Below, in pieces: positions 62,671-64,000 of a stretch of DNA of 64,000 nt (its first letter is position 1; each line of letters opens with the position of its first letter). The stretch is from contig JAKVCV010000013.1 in NCBI GenBank assembly GCA_022448945.1, positions 121,455-185,454 of the forward strand, written 5' to 3'. Under the pieces are notes generated by a model, which ran no database searches, was not told where the DNA came from, and was given only the letters and a program-made list of their open reading frames with translations. Both the position numbers and the translations under genes were made by a program. This DNA is from Saprospiraceae bacterium. GTDB lineage: Bacteria > Bacteroidota > Bacteroidia > Chitinophagales > Saprospiraceae.

Positions 62671-63891
62671 TTAAAGAGAAAGTCTTGGTGCAAAATAGAG
62701 ATCGAAAAAAGCACGAACACAGTTGGTAGATAATTCATTTTTTGATGAATTAGTTAGAAATACAATGCCTACATCTTCTTTGGGGCAGAAGCCCATTTCA
62801 GGACGAAAGCCTCTAACAAAACCACCATGATAAACAATTTTGTGATTATTGTAATCAAATATACGCCATCCCATTCCATATGAAGCCTGCGATAATCCAG
62901 GAAACCAAATTTCATAATAATCTGAATCTTCGTTCATTGGGATATGGGGTGTAAATATTTCATCGAGTACTTTCTGGGGGACAATATCTGTCCTATGGCC
63001 GAGCATGGTCTTAAGCCAGATTGCCATATCTGAAATACTTGCGTTAATGCCGGCAGCTGGAGCCACATTGTACCAGTTTTTACGAATGTTAGCACTTTTC
63101 CATTTTTTTCTGCTTAGCACATGAGGGAAACCTTTGTTTTTGGTATTTACCATAGCATTATATCCAACAGAAGCATCGGTCATTCCTAAAGGGACAAATA
63201 ACAACGAATCTAATAATTGTTCAAAAGTATACTTAGTAGCAGACTTGGCCACTTCGCTAATTACGCTAAACATAGCATTTTGATAAGCATAAACTGTTGC
63301 TGGTTCCGTTTCGATGTTTACATTACACATTTTTCTTAAAATGTTAGGATAGGATAAGCCTTGATAAATTAGTGAAGAGCCTGCATATTTTATTAATCCG
63401 CTAGTTTGACTTAATGTGTGCCTTAACGTTAATTTTTCTGTATTAGAAGATTTTTTAAGTCTGAAATGAGGTAAGTGATCCTTTATTTTATCATTCCAGC
63501 CTATATATCCTTTGTCAACCAACAAACCTGCCAATACAGAAGAAAAACCTTTGGAAATTGATGCTAGTCTGAAAACAGTATGTTTGTTTATGCTATCAAG
63601 AGAGCCATTTTTTCTATGTCCATAAGTTTTGATGCTTTTTATTTCGCCATTTTTCACAATAGCATAAGCAACTCCAGGAAGTTGAAATTCTTTAATTTTA
63701 CTACTAATAAATGTTTCATACTGTTTCACAACATTTAGCATGTGTGTATTTTCAGGGTCTGGCAAGTTCAGTAAGACAGCCTTTTTACCTTTTAAAATGA
63801 GCTTTGATTCTTCATTTTGAGGACTATTTAAACATGCTATTAAATTTATAAAGACAACTATATACATAGTCGTTTTAAATAAGAATTTCAA
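62671..63891 (-). CDS. Class C beta-lactamase-fold serine hydrolase, lipoprotein
   Basis: The 406-residue lipoprotein probably starts at TTG 63891 (MKFLFKTTMYIVVFINLIAC), which supplies the basic N-region that the ATG at 63867 would lack; lipidation at the Cys of LIAC. The three catalytic motifs are SISK (FRLASISKGFSSVLAG), YQN (YAYQNAMFSVISEV) and HGG (IVYHGGFVRGF). Compared with 20739-22229 there is no TPR domain. Such proteins are usually DD-peptidase-like or esterases, not true beta-lactamases. Located upstream of the GT-C gene on the same strand. Confidence 0.9.
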   Translation of the reverse strand: MKFLFKTTMYIVVFINLIACLNSPQNEESKLILKGKKAVLLNLPDPENTHMLNVVKQYETFISSKIKEFQLPGVAYAIVKNGEIKSIKTYGHRKNGSLDSINKHTVFRLASISKGFSSVLAGLLVDKGYIGWNDKIKDHLPHFRLKKSSNTEKLTLRHTLSQTSGLIKYAGSSLIYQGLSYPNILRKMCNVNIETEPATVYAYQNAMFSVISEVAKSATKYTFEQLLDSLLFVPLGMTDASVGYNAMVNTKNKGFPHVLSRKKWKSANIRKNWYNVAPAAGINASISDMAIWLKTMLGHRTDIVPQKVLDEIFTPHIPMNEDSDYYEIWFPGLSQASYGMGWRIFDYNNHKIVYHGGFVRGFRPEMGFCPKEDVGIVFLTNSSKNELSTNCVRAFFDLYFAPRLSL

Positions 63892-63912
63892 AATAGTTTA
63901 CTTTTTATCTAA

Positions 63913-64000
63913 TTAGGAATGTTGATGATCTTCTTCGTCGATTAATTTTGTGCCGCAATATGGACAATAAATAAAAGTTTGTCCAAAGTGATTTTTACAA
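63913..64000 (-). CDS. Zinc-ribbon protein, C-terminal end (cut by window)
   Basis: Reading the minus strand to the right edge, the frame gives CKNHFGQTFIYCPYCGTKLI and then DEEDHQHS before TAA at 63913. The CPYCG knuckle is the second half of a zinc-ribbon; the leading Cys (and residues beyond the edge) would make the first. Only 28 residues are visible, so size and family are unknown. It ends 22 bases upstream of the start of 62671-63891, on the same strand, so cotranscription is possible. Confidence 0.6.
   Translation of the reverse strand, partial: CKNHFGQTFIYCPYCGTKLIDEEDHQHS

Noticed and set aside
1-64000. tRNA, rRNA or CRISPR loci
   Set aside because: No T-loop (GGTTCRANYCC), rRNA-like GC-rich blocks or spaced direct repeats outside coding regions were found on either strand by eye.

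Overview
The window is a 64 kb piece of an AT-rich (about one third G+C by eye) chromosome from a member of the Bacteroidota. The reasons are: type IX secretion (T9SS) C-terminal sorting domains on at least three secreted proteins, including one of the gliding-motility-associated type; promoters of the TTTG / TAnnTTTG form; start codons mostly without Shine-Dalgarno sequences; and families such as DUF2795, LVIVD-repeat lipoproteins and YwqK/MORN-variant proteins that are common in this phylum. A saprospirian or chitinophagian affiliation is plausible but is only inference. No rRNA, tRNA, CRISPR array, prophage or intact insertion sequence was seen.

Layout. 0-6 kb: the 3' end of a large secreted T9SS cargo gene, a YwqK-like protein, a VWA-domain protein, and a translationally coupled pair of a ChaN-like protein and an outer-membrane protein on the minus strand. 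6-14 kb: gyrA, a homologue of the tRNA-queuosine mannosyltransferase QTMAN, pyruvate carboxylase and a small DUF2795 protein. 14.1-15 kb: a long intergenic region with hairpins and a possible transposase remnant. 15-24 kb (minus strand): a sigma-54 activator and miaB, separated by four accessory secreted proteins (a protein with six exact 72-bp repeats, a giant MORN-like repeat protein, a lipoprotein, and a serine hydrolase with TPRs). 24-30 kb: two glycosyltransferases, yaaA, obgE, a DUF5691 protein and a peptidoglycan-binding-like protein. 30.9-33.3 kb: a thiamine cluster (TenI-like, ThiD, and a DUF3806-ThiE fusion). 33-39.7 kb: hemL, a Na+/solute symporter, a DUF3089 hydrolase, a CYTH protein, a triple lipocalin-like lipoprotein and a methyltransferase. 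39.8-43.7 kb: a lipid-oxidation group (enoyl-CoA-reductase-like SDR, two tandem acyl-CoA dehydrogenases) followed by a thioredoxin-like protein. 44-54.5 kb: a 1.2-kaa outer-membrane protein lacking an ordinary start codon, a MoxR-type ATPase, a subtilase, a T9SS-secreted esterase, a glycosyltransferase and a TauE/SafE permease. 54.7-64 kb: a surface-protein region with two LVIVD-repeat lipoproteins around a T9SS-secreted subtilase, a polytopic glycosyltransferase, a class-C beta-lactamase-like lipoprotein and the end of a zinc-ribbon gene.

Most interesting: three proteins that in many bacteria are encoded together (MoxR-like ATPase, VWA protein, DUF5691) all occur here but dispersed over 46 kb; a DUF3806-ThiE fusion in one ORF; a bacterial QTMAN homologue; a large membrane protein whose signal peptide is intact but begins at ATA; and an accessory island inserted between miaB and the sigma-54 regulator. 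Functional statements rest on motif recognition by eye; no database search was possible.
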